Assembly (NCBI RefSeq): GCF_003217255.1
Contig: NZ_QJTE01000001.1
Location: 744,001-808,000, forward strand
Direction: 5' to 3'
Origin: Pseudoroseicyclus aestuarii
Lineage (GTDB): Bacteria; Pseudomonadota; Alphaproteobacteria; Rhodobacterales; Rhodobacteraceae
Length of the DNA: 64,000 bases
This document shows positions 15,660 to 24,867 of this stretch, in pieces. A program made the position numbers and the translations under genes. Position 1 is the first letter of the stretch. Each line of letters starts with the position of its first letter. A model generated the notes under the pieces. It did no database searches. It had not been told where the DNA came from and saw only the letters and a list, made by a program, of their open reading frames with translations.

Positions 15660-16763
15660 TCAGGCCGGGCGCAGCGCCGCGTCCAGCGCCTGCCAAAGCT
15701 CCTCCACCGGCTCGCAGCCGATGGAAAGGCGCAGCGCGCCCGGATCGACCGCGTCCCCCCAGCGCGCGCGCCGCTCGGCCGAGCTGTGGGTGCCCCCGAA
15801 GGAGGTCGCGGCGCGCAGGTAGCGGCAGGTGTCGACCAGCCGCTCGGCGGCCTCTTCATCCGCCAGCGTCAGCCCGATCAGGAAGCCGAAGCGGGTCATC
15901 TGCGACGTCGCCAGCCCATGCGAGGGATCGCCCGGCAGGCCGGGATAGCGCACCGCCCGCACGGCGGGATGCGCTGCGAGCCGCGCGGCGATGACCTCGG
16001 CGCTGTCGCACATGCGGGCGAACCGTAGCTCCAGCGTCTCGAGGCTGCGGTGCAGCAGCCAGGCGTCGAAGGCGCCGGGGATCCCGCCCGAGATCTTGCG
16101 CCAGTCGCGCACTGCCTCGAGGATCGCCGGATCGTTGCTCGCCAGATGCCCGGCCAGAAGGTCGGAATGCCCGCCCGGCGCCTTGGTATCGGCGGCCACG
16201 ACGACATCCGCCCCCAACGCCAGCGGCCGCTGCCCGAAGGGCGTCATCGTCGTGTTGTCGACCACCGTGAGCCCACCCGCGGCCCGCACGGCCCGCGCCG
16301 TCTCGGCGATGTCGATCAGGTCGAGCCCGGGGTTCGAGGGCGTCTCGAGGAAGACCATGGCAAAGCCCTCGAAGCCTCCTTCGGAGAACGCCGTCGTCGG
16401 ACGCTGCTCGACCTCGACGCCCAACCGCGCCAGGTAGTTCTCCGCCAGCAGCCGGCTGGTGTAATAGCCGTCCGTCGGCAGCAGCAGCCTGTCCCCGGCC
16501 TTGAGGAGCGCGAAGAAGGCCGCCGCGATCGCCGCCATGCCCGACGGGAATAGCAGCGCCGGCGCCCCCTCGAGATGGCCCAGCGCATGCTCGGCCGCCT
16601 CCCAGGTCGGATTGGCCATGCGCCCGTAGGCCGGCACGCCGGCGGGATCGCCGGGCAGGTGGAACACCGAACTCATGGTCAGCGGCAGCGACAGCGGCTC
16701 GCCCTTCTCGGGCAGGGTGCCGCGCAGGTGCAGCAGATCGGCGGCGGAGGGCATGTCGGTCAT
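15660..16763 (-). CDS. Cys/Met metabolism PLP-dependent enzyme, cystathionine gamma-lyase-like
   Basis: 367 residues from the ATG at 16763, with AGAGG about 8 bases upstream. It belongs to the gamma family of PLP enzymes: YGRMANPTW, the FPSGMAA phosphate-binding segment, VVDNTT with the PLP-pyridine Asp, and the Schiff-base Lys in AADTKAPGGHSD. The lysine surroundings differ from the usual SATKYxxGHSD. Candidates are cystathionine gamma-lyase, beta-lyase or a related C-S lyase; sequence alone does not separate them. A GC hairpin repeat lies between it and the CorC-like gene upstream. Confidence 0.82.
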   Translation of the reverse strand: MTDMPSAADLLHLRGTLPEKGEPLSLPLTMSSVFHLPGDPAGVPAYGRMANPTWEAAEHALGHLEGAPALLFPSGMAAIAAAFFALLKAGDRLLLPTDGYYTSRLLAENYLARLGVEVEQRPTTAFSEGGFEGFAMVFLETPSNPGLDLIDIAETARAVRAAGGLTVVDNTTMTPFGQRPLALGADVVVAADTKAPGGHSDLLAGHLASNDPAILEAVRDWRKISGGIPGAFDAWLLHRSLETLELRFARMCDSAEVIAARLAAHPAVRAVRYPGLPGDPSHGLATSQMTRFGFLIGLTLADEEAAERLVDTCRYLRAATSFGGTHSSAERRARWGDAVDPGALRLSIGCEPVEELWQALDAALRPA

Positions 16764-16821
16764 CGCGGAACCTCTTGGACGAAACCGGCACACCAAAGGC
16801 GCAGCCTTGCCGAAGCACAAG

Positions 16822-16892
16822 CCCCCATCTTCTCTTTGCAAATATCCCGGGGGGAGGCCCGGCGCAGCCGGGACGGGGGGCAGCGCCCCCCC
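16822..16892 (-). repeat. 3'-flanking interspersed element, copy 1
   Basis: Read on the - strand: the 17-base hairpin GGGGGGCGCTGCCCCCC, a second hairpin (CCCGGC/GCCGGG), then CCCCCCGGGATATTTGC and a GAAGA segment ending in GGGGGC. It starts 28 bases downstream of the corC-like stop and ends 59 bases before the next gene. Copies 2 and 3 are at 27335 and 32825. The 17-base hairpin is identical in copies 1 and 3; the CCCCCGGGATATTTGCAAAG segment is identical in copies 1 and 2. Confidence 0.75.
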
Positions 16893-16919
16893 AGCCCCGC
16901 CGTCAGGCCGCGCGCCGCC

Positions 16920-18254
16920 TCAGCGGACTTCCCAGCCCGAGGCCGAAAGCTCGTCCAGCGGGCGCAGCTTGAGCAGCGCGATCCGGTTCTCCTCCTTCGA
17001 GACGACCTCGAAGCGGAAGCCGTGAAAGCTGAAGACCTGGCCTTCCTCGGGGATCAGCTGCGCCTCGTGGATCACGAGGCCGGCGATGGTATTCGCCTCT
17101 TCCTCGGGCAGTTGCCAGTCCTGGCGGCGGTTGATGTCGCGGATCGACATGCCGCCATCCACCAGGTAGGCGCCATCCTCGGTCCGGGCCATCGGCTCCT
17201 CCTGCGCCTCGTCGAACTCGTCGCTGATCTCGCCGACGATCTCCTCGAGGATATCCTCGAGCGTGATCAGCCCGCGCAGCGCGCCGTATTCGTCCACGAC
17301 CAGCGCGAAATGCGTGTGCCGCTTGAGGAACTCGCGCATCTGATCGTCGAGCGTGGTGGTCTCGGGGATGAAGTAGGGCTTCATCGCCACGCTCATGATG
17401 TCGAAGGTGGCAAGCTCCGCCGCCTCGACCGCGCCATCGGCCATCAGTCGGTTCATCGCCCGCAGCAGGTCCTTGGCATGCAGGATGCCGACGATGTTCT
17501 CCTGCTCCTCGCGGTAGAGGGGCAGGCGGGTATGCGGGCTGTCGAGGACGGCGCGCAGGATATCGGTGGCGGGTAGGGCGGCATCGATCATCTCGATGTT
17601 CGACCGGTGCAGCATGATCTCCTCGACGGTGCGCTCGCTCAGGTCGAGGGCGCCGAGGATGCGGTCGCGGTCCTCCTTCTCGACCACGCCCTCGGACTGG
17701 CCAAGGCTCAGCGCGCCGGCGATCTCCTCGCGCACGGCAAGGACGTTGGCGCCCGGATCGGTCCGCACGCCCACCGCCCGCAGCAGAAGCCGCACGAGCA
17801 CCTGGATCGCCGAGACGACGGGCGAGAAGACCAGGACCACCAGCGCGATCGGCCGCGCGACCAGCGAGGCGACCTTTTCCGAATTGGTGATCGCGAAGGT
17901 CTTCGGCAGCACCTCGGCAAAGATCAGCACCAGCAGCGTCATCACCAGGGTGGCGACGGCGACGCCGCTTTCGCCGAAGACGCGGGTCAGGGTGGCCGTG
18001 GCCAGCGAGGTGGCGAGGATGTTGACGACGTTGTTGCCCAGCAGGACAGAGCCGATCAGCCGTTCGCTGTCCTCGGTGATGTTCAGCGCGTGCACGGCGC
18101 CGGAGCTGCCCTTGTCGGCGGCCGTGCGCAGCTTGCCGCGCGAGGCGGCGGTGAGGGCCGTCTCGGAGCCCGAGAAGAAGGCCGAGAGGATCAGCAGAAC
18201 GAGGATCGCGCCGCAGGTCAGCCAGAAGGCGACGTCGAGAGAGGAGGGGTCCAT
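16920..18254 (-). CDS. HlyC/CorC (CNNM/DUF21) family membrane protein
   Basis: 444 residues with the standard order: an N-terminal DUF21/CNNM membrane domain with helices near residues 7-27, 65-85, 95-115 and 125-150, two CBS domains (about 205-330) and a C-terminal CorC/HlyC domain (about 350-435). The SGSETALTAAS segment in the first helix region is characteristic. Family members are linked to Mg2+ or Co2+ efflux or homeostasis at the inner membrane. xerD ends 53 bases upstream on the same strand, so they may be co-transcribed. Confidence 0.92.
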   Translation of the reverse strand: MDPSSLDVAFWLTCGAILVLLILSAFFSGSETALTAASRGKLRTAADKGSSGAVHALNITEDSERLIGSVLLGNNVVNILATSLATATLTRVFGESGVAVATLVMTLLVLIFAEVLPKTFAITNSEKVASLVARPIALVVLVFSPVVSAIQVLVRLLLRAVGVRTDPGANVLAVREEIAGALSLGQSEGVVEKEDRDRILGALDLSERTVEEIMLHRSNIEMIDAALPATDILRAVLDSPHTRLPLYREEQENIVGILHAKDLLRAMNRLMADGAVEAAELATFDIMSVAMKPYFIPETTTLDDQMREFLKRHTHFALVVDEYGALRGLITLEDILEEIVGEISDEFDEAQEEPMARTEDGAYLVDGGMSIRDINRRQDWQLPEEEANTIAGLVIHEAQLIPEEGQVFSFHGFRFEVVSKEENRIALLKLRPLDELSASGWEVR

Positions 18255-18307
18255 TTTGGTCCGTATGAGGAAAGTGGGATCAGGATATCAAGCGTGGGTT
18301 GTGGCGA

Positions 18308-19285
18308 TCAAGTCTCCTCTGCCGGTCGGGCCGCAACCGCGGGCCCGCGCGACAGCGGGTGATGCGTCTCGACCAGCTCGGCGAGGCGCTCGTGCTGTAC
18401 ATGGGTATAGATCTCGGTGGTGGACAGGTCCGCGTGACCCAGCAGCGTCTGGATCACCCGCAGGTCCGCGCCATTGGCCAGCAGATGGGTGGCAAAGGCA
18501 TGGCGCAGGCGATGCGGCGTGACCTGCGCCGGATCCAGCCCGGCGGCGGCGGCAAGCTGCTTGATCATGGCGAAGAAGGCCTGCCGCGTCAGGTGCCCCT
18601 CGCGCCCGCGGGCCGGGAAGAGAAAGCGCGAGGGCGGGTGGCCCTTCGCGCGCCCTTCGGTCTCCTCGGCGTCGCGCCGGGCGAGCCAGCCGCGCAGCGC
18701 CTCCCGCGAGGGGGAAGACAGCGGCACCATGCGCTCGCGCCCGCCCTTGCCGCGCACGAGGATCATCTTCGGATCGCCGCGCACCGCGGCCACCGGCAGG
18801 CCGACCAGCTCCGTGACCCGCAGCCCGGTGGCATAGAGCAGCTCCATCAGGCAGGTGGCGCGGGCGGCGTCCCGGTGCTGGCGCGCGGCGGCCAGCAGCG
18901 CCTCGACCTGCGCCACGCTCAGCGTGCCGGGCAGGCTGCGGGCGCGGCCCGGACCCTTCAGCCGGATCGCCGGATCGCTCTCGCGCCAGCCTTCCTCGAA
19001 GGCAAAGCGGTAGAGCTGCCGGATCGCCGAGAGGCGCCGCGCGCGGGTCGCCCGGCTCAGCCCCTCGGCGTCGCAGGCGACGAGGTAATCCTCGATCTGC
19101 GCCTGTTCGGCCCCGGCGAAATGCAGATCGCGCCGCGCCAGCCAGCCGGCGAAATCCTTCAGGTCGCGCCCATAGGCCAGCAGCGTGTTGCGCGCCGCGC
19201 CCTCTTCGGCGGCCCGCGCCTCGAGAAAGGTCGAGAGCCAGCGCTCCATCGGCCATTGGCCCGAGGGGTGGGCCGGGGCGGTCAC
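18308..19285 (-). CDS. xerD: Site-specific tyrosine recombinase XerD
   Basis: 325 residues from the GTG at 19285, which overlaps the upstream stop (GTGA); an ATG at 19249 would give 313 residues. The N-terminal SAM-like domain begins WLSTFLEA. The catalytic residues are visible: Arg in ATGLRVTEL, Lys in VRGKGGRERMVPL, HRLRHAFATHLL, LLGHADLSTTEIYTHV with the Tyr nucleophile. With XerC it resolves chromosome dimers at dif. It sits with housekeeping genes and aroKB, not in a mobile element. Confidence 0.94.
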   Translation of the reverse strand: MTAPAHPSGQWPMERWLSTFLEARAAEEGAARNTLLAYGRDLKDFAGWLARRDLHFAGAEQAQIEDYLVACDAEGLSRATRARRLSAIRQLYRFAFEEGWRESDPAIRLKGPGRARSLPGTLSVAQVEALLAAARQHRDAARATCLMELLYATGLRVTELVGLPVAAVRGDPKMILVRGKGGRERMVPLSSPSREALRGWLARRDAEETEGRAKGHPPSRFLFPARGREGHLTRQAFFAMIKQLAAAAGLDPAQVTPHRLRHAFATHLLANGADLRVIQTLLGHADLSTTEIYTHVQHERLAELVETHHPLSRGPAVAARPAEET

Positions 19286-20910
19286 GCCGGCCGGTCCAGC
19301 AGCAGGACCTGCAGCGCGGCGCGCCGCGCGATATCCTCGAGCCCGAGGCTGCGCAGCAGCGCGAGCGCATCGGCCAGCGCCTGCGGCTCTGCGCTGACGC
19401 CCTGATCGAAGGTGGCGATGGCGCGCAGCATCGCCTCGCCCGGCTTGCCCGCCTCGACCAGCGCCTGCAGCGGCTCGGGCACCGGGTGATCGGCGAAGGC
19501 GGCCGCCAGCGCGGCCTCGCGCGGATCGGCAGGCTCGATCCCGGCGGTCTCTCCGGCGGCGATGCCGGCGGCCAGCGGATCGTCGAGCCCCCGTGCAGCG
19601 GTCTCGTATAGCGGGGAGAGCAGGGCGATCCGCTGCGCGAGGGCCGCGGTCTCGCCCTCGAGCGGGCGGTCCAGAAGCGCCTGCGCGTAGTGCCGGGCGA
19701 AGGGCACCTGCAGCCCGGCCTGCTCCATCGCCTCCCAGGCGGGGGGCAGGGCCTCGTCCAGCGTGGCGGTGGTGCCGCCTTCGGGTGCTGTGCCCGCGGC
19801 GGGCGGTCCGGCCCGCAGCGCCGCCTCGAGTGCCTGGATCGCCGCGGCGCGGTCCCAGACCCCGCCGGAGGCGGCGGGCGCGTGATCGCCGTAAAGGGCA
19901 AAGAGCACCGCGGGATCGAGCCCGCCCGCGCGGACCAGACGCTCGGCCGCCTCGATCTGCACCCGCCAGGGGTTCGTGTCGCGCAGGTCGGCCTGCGCAA
20001 AGGCCAGCGGCAGCGTGCGGCTGGGCAGCGCCTCGCCGATCGCCTCGCGCATGCGGAAGACCAGCGGGCTGGGGCGCGAGGGATCGCGCAGCGGCTCCGC
20101 GCCCTCGTGCATGTTGTCGTCGAGAAAGCGGTGCAGCAGATCCTCGATCTCGGGATCGAGGGTGCCGAGCGCGGTCGCGCTGTTCAGCGTGACGGCGGCG
20201 GCGGGCCAGTCGCCCTCGCGCGCGAGGCAGAAGATGCGCGTCGGCAGGGTGGGCGAGAGGGAGGCCTGCTCCAGCATGGCGGCGCAGGCGGCATCCTCGG
20301 TCCCGGTCAGCAGCGCGATGTCGAACCAGCGGCGCGTGACCTCGGGGGTGTCGAGGCCGACCTGCTCGAGCATGGCCTGCGCCTCCTGCAGCGCGCCCAT
20401 GTCCAGCAGCCGGTCGGTGCGCGCCAGAAGGAAGGACGCCTCGCCGGAGGCGCCGAGGGGCGGCTGCGCCTCGGCCAGCATCAGAAGGCGCGTCAGCTCC
20501 TGCATCGCGGGCGTCTGCTGCGTGTCGAGGGCGCGGATCAGGGTGATCAGCTGCGCCGCATCGCTGGCCGACCAAAGATCGCCGGGCAGCCCGGTGATCC
20601 GCGGCCCGAGCAGCCCGACCCCGTCGGGCGAGGGCGCGCCGAGGCTGCGGGTGCTGACATCGGGCACGGTGGCGCTGTCGGCGACAGGCGTCTCACCCGG
20701 AACCGCGCCGGACCCGGGACCGGTTCGGCCCGCCTCGGGCGGCTGCGGCGCCGGGGCCGCCGGCGGCGCGACAAGGCTTTGCGACAGCCAGTCGATGGCC
20801 GAAAGCGGTGCCTCGCCCTCGGTCTGGGCAGAGGCCGCGCCCGCCGAAAGGGCCAGCAGCAGCGCCGGGGCCAGCGCCAGCCGCCGGGCCCCTGGGCGGG
20901 CTTGCGTCAT
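19282..20910 (-). CDS. Exported helical-repeat protein of unknown function
   Basis: 542 residues. A signal peptide (about residues 1-29, ending ASA-QT) is followed by a Pro/Gly-rich linker and then a long Ala/Leu-rich helical region resembling TPR-like repeats. I recognise no catalytic motif. It starts at an ATG overlapping the stop of the small membrane protein upstream (ATGA) and its own stop overlaps the xerD GTG (GTGA). The three are one translationally coupled unit. A periplasmic scaffold or assembly role is a guess. Confidence 0.75.
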   Translation of the reverse strand: MTQARPGARRLALAPALLLALSAGAASAQTEGEAPLSAIDWLSQSLVAPPAAPAPQPPEAGRTGPGSGAVPGETPVADSATVPDVSTRSLGAPSPDGVGLLGPRITGLPGDLWSASDAAQLITLIRALDTQQTPAMQELTRLLMLAEAQPPLGASGEASFLLARTDRLLDMGALQEAQAMLEQVGLDTPEVTRRWFDIALLTGTEDAACAAMLEQASLSPTLPTRIFCLAREGDWPAAAVTLNSATALGTLDPEIEDLLHRFLDDNMHEGAEPLRDPSRPSPLVFRMREAIGEALPSRTLPLAFAQADLRDTNPWRVQIEAAERLVRAGGLDPAVLFALYGDHAPAASGGVWDRAAAIQALEAALRAGPPAAGTAPEGGTTATLDEALPPAWEAMEQAGLQVPFARHYAQALLDRPLEGETAALAQRIALLSPLYETAARGLDDPLAAGIAAGETAGIEPADPREAALAAAFADHPVPEPLQALVEAGKPGEAMLRAIATFDQGVSAEPQALADALALLRSLGLEDIARRAALQVLLLDRPA

Positions 20911-21077
20911 TCCTGCACCTCGAGGGTGACCGGCTTGGTCACTTGCTGCACCGGCGCCTCGAAGTCCGCCGGGAAGAGCATCGGGCCGATATAGGCATAG
21001 GCCGTCAGCGCCACCCCCCCGAGAACCGCCAATACCAGCGCCAGCTTGATCAGCGTCCAGATCAGTCGCCACAGCAT
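20907..21077 (-). CDS. Small single-pass membrane protein (56 aa)
   Basis: The ATG at 21077 follows GGGGCAGGACAAG, which contains AGGA at good spacing. The protein has a short positive start, one long hydrophobic helix (about residues 6-32) and a polar C-terminal tail ending in a Val-Thr-Leu-Glu-Val-Gln-Glu segment. The tail should face the periplasm by the positive-inside rule. The overlap with the helical exported protein suggests they act together. Function unknown. Confidence 0.75.
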   Translation of the reverse strand: MLWRLIWTLIKLALVLAVLGGVALTAYAYIGPMLFPADFEAPVQQVTKPVTLEVQE

Positions 21078-21204
21078 CTTGTCCTGCCCCTTGCCCTTGC
21101 GGATGGACGGCTTCACGCGCCATCGTCTTTCCGGCTTTATAACTGGTCTTCCGTCGAAGATCACGCCATTCAGGGCGCTGCAAGCGCGAGGAGGCGTCAG
21201 GGCC

Positions 21205-21834
21205 GTGACCGGCGGAAACAAGACCACGCGGAAAGAGGCGGCAGCGCCTGCCTGGCAGGGCCCGCCGGCCCTGCTGCGCCCGCTCGTGCTGATCGGCATG
21301 CCCGGCTCGGGCAAGAGCGCGATCGGCCGGGCGCTCTCGGCGCGGCTGGGCGTTCCGCTGAACGATTCGGACGCCGAGATCGAGGCCGCGGCGCAGGCGA
21401 GCATCGCCGAGATTTTCGCCCGCGACGGAGAGGCCTTCTTCCGCGCCGGCGAGGCCAAGGTGATCGAGCGGCTGCTGGCGCAGCGCCCGCCCGCCGTGAT
21501 CGCCACCGGCGGCGGCGCCTTTTTGTCGCCCGCGACGCGTGCGGCGGTGGCGCGCGAGGGCGTCTCGCTCTGGCTCGACGTGGCGCTGCCGGTGCTGTGG
21601 GACCGGGTCCGTCACAAGACCCATCGCCCGCTGCTGCAGACCCCGGACCCCCGGGGCCGGCTGGCCGCGCTGCTGGAAGAGCGGGGGCCGGTCTATGCCG
21701 AGGCCGCGCTGCGCATCCGCGTAACGCGCGAACAGCGGCTCGACGAGGCGGTCGAAGCCGTCCTCGCCGCGATTGCCGCCGTGCCCGGCCTCCTGCGCGA
21801 TCCCGACACCTGGACCCGGAGCCTGCCCCGATGA
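21205..21834 (+). CDS. aroK: Shikimate kinase
   Basis: 209 residues from the GTG at 21205, which follows GAGGAGG about 10 bases upstream. The frame is open further upstream, but that part overlaps the divergent membrane-protein gene. Walker A is GMPGSGKS; the shikimate-binding Asp is in DSDAEIE; the GGGAF loop follows. The N-terminal extension of about 25 residues is longer than E. coli AroK. It phosphorylates shikimate in aromatic amino acid synthesis. The stop overlaps the aroB start (ATGA). Confidence 0.95.
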   Translation: MTGGNKTTRKEAAAPAWQGPPALLRPLVLIGMPGSGKSAIGRALSARLGVPLNDSDAEIEAAAQASIAEIFARDGEAFFRAGEAKVIERLLAQRPPAVIATGGGAFLSPATRAAVAREGVSLWLDVALPVLWDRVRHKTHRPLLQTPDPRGRLAALLEERGPVYAEAALRIRVTREQRLDEAVEAVLAAIAAVPGLLRDPDTWTRSLPR

Positions 21835-22946
21835 CCGAACCCCAGACCGTCCGCGTCGATCTTCCCGGACGCGGCTACGACATCCTCGTCGGCCCCAGCC
21901 TCCTGCCGCGGGCCGGCAGCCTGATCGCGCCTTTCCTGCGCCGCCCGCGCGCGGTGATCGTCACCGACGAGACCGTCGGCGCCCTGCACCTGCCCGCGCT
22001 AGAGGCCGCGCTGGCCGCCGAGGGCATCGAAAGCGCCGCCCTTGCCCTGCCGCCGGGCGAGGGCACGAAAAGCTGGCCGATGCTCGCGCGCTGCACCGAG
22101 TGGCTGCTGGAAAACCGTGTCGAGCGGCAGGATCTGGTGATCGCGCTCGGCGGCGGGGTGATCGGCGATCTCGTTGGCTTCGCGGCGGCGATCCTGCGCC
22201 GCGGCGTGCGCTTCGTGCAAATCCCGACCTCGCTGCTGGCGCAGGTCGACAGCTCCGTCGGGGGCAAGACGGGGATCAATGCCGCGCAGGGCAAGAACCT
22301 TGTCGGTGCCTTCCACCAGCCCAGCCTCGTGCTGGCCGATACCGGCCTTCTGGATACCCTGCCGCCGCGCGACCTGAGGGCGGGCTACGGCGAGGTGATG
22401 AAATACGGGCTGCTTGGCGACGCCGACTTCTTCGCATGGCTCGAAGAGGCCGGCCCCGCGCTGCTGGCGGGTGATCCGCAGGCCCGCGCCCGCGCCGTCC
22501 GCCGCTCCTGCGAGATGAAGGCCGGGATCGTCATGCGCGACGAGACCGAGCAGGGCGAGCGCGCGCTGCTGAACCTTGGCCATACCTTCGGCCATGCGCT
22601 CGAGGCGGCGACCGGCTACTCGGACCGGCTGCTGCATGGCGAAGGCGTGGCCCTGGGCTGCGTGCTGGCCTTCGATCTGTCCGCGCGTCTGGGGCTGTGC
22701 AGCCAGGAAGAGTCGCCGCGCCTGCGCGCGCATCTGCAGCGCATGGGGCTGGCGACGGATCTGGCGCAGGTGCCCGGCGGGCTGCCGGGGGCCGAGGACC
22801 TGCTGGCGCTGATGGGGCAGGACAAGAAGGTCGTGGCCGGGCAGCTGCGCTTCATCCTCGCGCGCGGGATCGGAGAGGCCTTCGTGACCGGCGATGTGCC
22901 GCGCGAGGATGTGCTGGCGGTGCTGCGCGCCTCGCTCGAGGGCTGA
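21831..22946 (+). CDS. aroB: 3-dehydroquinate synthase
   Basis: 371 residues. The NAD-binding GGGVIGDLVGFAAA segment, the QIPTSLLAQVDSSVGGKTGIN substrate/metal region, and NLGHTFGHALE with HGEGVALG zinc ligands are all standard. It converts DAHP to 3-dehydroquinate, the second step of the shikimate pathway. It overlaps aroK by 4 bases and is convergent with the aminotransferase gene, 6 bases away. Confidence 0.97.
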   Translation: MTEPQTVRVDLPGRGYDILVGPSLLPRAGSLIAPFLRRPRAVIVTDETVGALHLPALEAALAAEGIESAALALPPGEGTKSWPMLARCTEWLLENRVERQDLVIALGGGVIGDLVGFAAAILRRGVRFVQIPTSLLAQVDSSVGGKTGINAAQGKNLVGAFHQPSLVLADTGLLDTLPPRDLRAGYGEVMKYGLLGDADFFAWLEEAGPALLAGDPQARARAVRRSCEMKAGIVMRDETEQGERALLNLGHTFGHALEAATGYSDRLLHGEGVALGCVLAFDLSARLGLCSQEESPRLRAHLQRMGLATDLAQVPGGLPGAEDLLALMGQDKKVVAGQLRFILARGIGEAFVTGDVPREDVLAVLRASLEG

Positions 22947-22952
22947 GGCGGC

Positions 22953-24152
22953 TCAGGCCGGCGCGGCAAGCCGCTCTGCCAGGGCGACGAGGCGGCTCAG
23001 CGCCTCGTCCAGCCGCGCGTCGTCCACCGTCAGGGCGACGCGGACATGCCCGGCCCCCGCGGTGCCGAAGCTTTCGCCCGGCATCACGGCGATACGCTCC
23101 TCGTCCAGCAGGCGGCGGCCGAAGGCCTCGCCCGACAGGCCGGTCGCCCGGATGTCGAGCATGGCGTACATCGCGCCGCGCATCGGCGCGGCCCGCACCG
23201 ACGTCGTCCGCGCCAGCACCCGCTCCACGATCGCGCGGCGGCGGCGAAAGGGCTCTGCGATGCCCGCCTCGAAGCCCGCGCCCTGCTGCAGCGCGAACAG
23301 GGCCGCGTCCTGGATGTAGCCGGGGATGCCGTAGGTCGTATGGGTCGCCAGCGCATCGAGCGCGGCGATTGCCGCCTCCGGCCCGACGATCCAGCCGACG
23401 CGGCTGCCGGTCATCGCATGGCTCTTCGACAGGCTGCCGACGACCAGCGTGCGCTCCGCCATGCCGGGCAGGGCGCGGGGCGACAGATGCGCCCCCTCCC
23501 AGACCTGGGTGTCGTAGACCTCGTCCGAGATCAGCCACAGGTCGGCCTCCCGGCAGACCCGTGCGATCCCTTCGAGCGTGGCGCGGGAATAGAGCGCGCC
23601 GGTCGGGTTGTTGGGCGAGTTGATCAGCAGCGAGCGGGTGCGTCCCTGCGAAGCGCCCGCCTGCGCGGCTTGGCGCAGATCGTCCTCGGCGGGCTGGAAC
23701 CCGGCCTCCGCGGCGGCGATGACGCTGCGCGGCTGCGCGCCCACGGCGCGGATCGTGCCGGGGTAGGTGGCGTAATAGGGATCGACGTAGAGCGCGACGT
23801 CGCCCGGATCGCAGGCAGCCCGATGCGCGGCGAAAAGGCCCGCCTGGCCGCCGGGCATGACGATGACGTTCGCGGGCGTGGTGACAACGCCGCTCTGCGC
23901 CTGCACCCGTGCCGCGATCTCGGCCCGCAGGGCCGGGGTGCCGGCGATCTCGGCATAGCCGGTGCGGCCGCCCCGCGCCGCCGCATCCATCGCGGCGAGG
24001 ATGGCGGGATCGGTGCGGATGTCATGCTCGCCGATGGAGAGCGGGATCACCGGCTCCCCGGCTGCGATCATGCGCATGGCGCGGCGGTGCAGATCCCAGC
24101 CGTCGGGCCCGCCGGCGGTGATCGAGGAGAGGGTCGCTGACAGGGTGCTCAT
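22953..24152 (-). CDS. Class I/II PLP-dependent aminotransferase
   Basis: 399 residues with fold-type I aminotransferase marks: the MPGGQAGLF phosphate-loop region, SPNNPTG, DEVYD, and the Schiff-base Lys in GSLSKSHAMTGSRVGW. The N-terminal region (WDLHRRAM, PLSIGEHDI) resembles arginine:pyruvate or aspartate-type transaminases; substrate cannot be set from sequence. It is convergent with aroB but there is no sign of shared regulation. soxR ends 31 bases upstream on the same strand. Confidence 0.85.
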   Translation of the reverse strand: MSTLSATLSSITAGGPDGWDLHRRAMRMIAAGEPVIPLSIGEHDIRTDPAILAAMDAAARGGRTGYAEIAGTPALRAEIAARVQAQSGVVTTPANVIVMPGGQAGLFAAHRAACDPGDVALYVDPYYATYPGTIRAVGAQPRSVIAAAEAGFQPAEDDLRQAAQAGASQGRTRSLLINSPNNPTGALYSRATLEGIARVCREADLWLISDEVYDTQVWEGAHLSPRALPGMAERTLVVGSLSKSHAMTGSRVGWIVGPEAAIAALDALATHTTYGIPGYIQDAALFALQQGAGFEAGIAEPFRRRRAIVERVLARTTSVRAAPMRGAMYAMLDIRATGLSGEAFGRRLLDEERIAVMPGESFGTAGAGHVRVALTVDDARLDEALSRLVALAERLAAPA

Positions 24153-24183
24153 GCCGCGGGCGTGGCACCCCGGCGCGGGGCTG

Positions 24184-24645
24184 TCAATTCTCTGCCCCCA
24201 TGATGCGGCGCGGACCCGGCCCGGCCCGGCCCTCGATATCCCCGGGATTGTAGAGGCTGCAGCGGTCGAGCGAGAGGCAGCCGCAGCCGATGCAGCCGTC
24301 GAGGTTGTCGCGCAGCCGCTCGAGCGCGGCGATGCGGGCGTCGATCTTCATGCGAAACCCGCCGGCGATGCGGCCCCAGTCCGCGCGGCTCGGGGCGCGC
24401 CCCTCGGGCAGGGCGGCCATCTGCTCGGCGATCTCGGCCAGCGGAAAGCCTAGCCGCTGCGCGATCATCGCGAAGGAGAGCCGGCGCAGGTCGGAGCGGT
24501 CGTAGCGCCGGTGGCCACCCGCGTTGCGCAGCGGGCGCACGATGCCATGCGTCTCGTAAAAGCGGATCGCCGAGACGGCGAGGCCGGTGCGCGCGGCCAG
24601 ATCGCCGATGCTGAGGCCCTGCGACAGCGGTTTGCGGTGTGACAT
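24184..24645 (-). CDS. soxR: Redox-sensitive transcriptional activator SoxR
   Basis: 153 residues, MerR family. The N-terminal winged HTH (LSIGDLAARTGLAVSAIRFYETHG) precedes a dimerisation helix and the four-cysteine [2Fe-2S] site CIGCGCLSLDRC, the SoxR hallmark. Oxidation of the cluster by redox-cycling compounds turns on the target promoter. The ATG is 9 bases from a perfect SoxR operator shared with the divergent VOC gene, so soxR is probably autoregulated. No soxS is present, as is usual outside enterics. Confidence 0.95.
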   Translation of the reverse strand: MSHRKPLSQGLSIGDLAARTGLAVSAIRFYETHGIVRPLRNAGGHRRYDRSDLRRLSFAMIAQRLGFPLAEIAEQMAALPEGRAPSRADWGRIAGGFRMKIDARIAALERLRDNLDGCIGCGCLSLDRCSLYNPGDIEGRAGPGPRRIMGAEN

Positions 24646-24654
24646 TGTTCTTGA

Positions 24655-24672
24655 TCTCAAGTGGACTTGAGA
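24655..24672. promoter_or_regulatory. SoxR operator (perfect 18-base dyad)
   Basis: TCTCAAGTGGACTTGAGA is an exact 8+2+8 palindrome and matches the E. coli soxS operator core CCTCAAGTTAACTTGAGG at all but the centre and outermost bases. On the + strand TTGATC (24651-24656) and TACACC (24676-24681) flank it with the 19-base spacing typical of MerR-family promoters, pointing to the VOC gene. Confidence 0.9.
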
Positions 24673-24867
24673 AATTACACCCGACTCGCCACGCAAGAGC
24701 AAGGGGGTGCAATGCAGTTCATCATGACCAATCCGGAGGCCGGCTCCGGCCTTCTGGCCGATGGCCTGGCCGAGAGGGGGCCGGACGGAGGCCTCGTCCT
24801 GCCGCCGGCCTTCACCGCGCCCCCTGCGCGGCGTGGTTTCTTTACCCTCATCAAAAGGAGACGACGC

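Noticed and set aside
18308-19285. Tyrosine recombinase as sign of a mobile element
   Set aside because: The sequence is XerD-like, placed in an operon with housekeeping genes; no direct repeats, tRNA or cargo genes nearby.
21138-21143. TATAAC as a -10 element for aroK
   Set aside because: No acceptable -35 at 15-19 bases.
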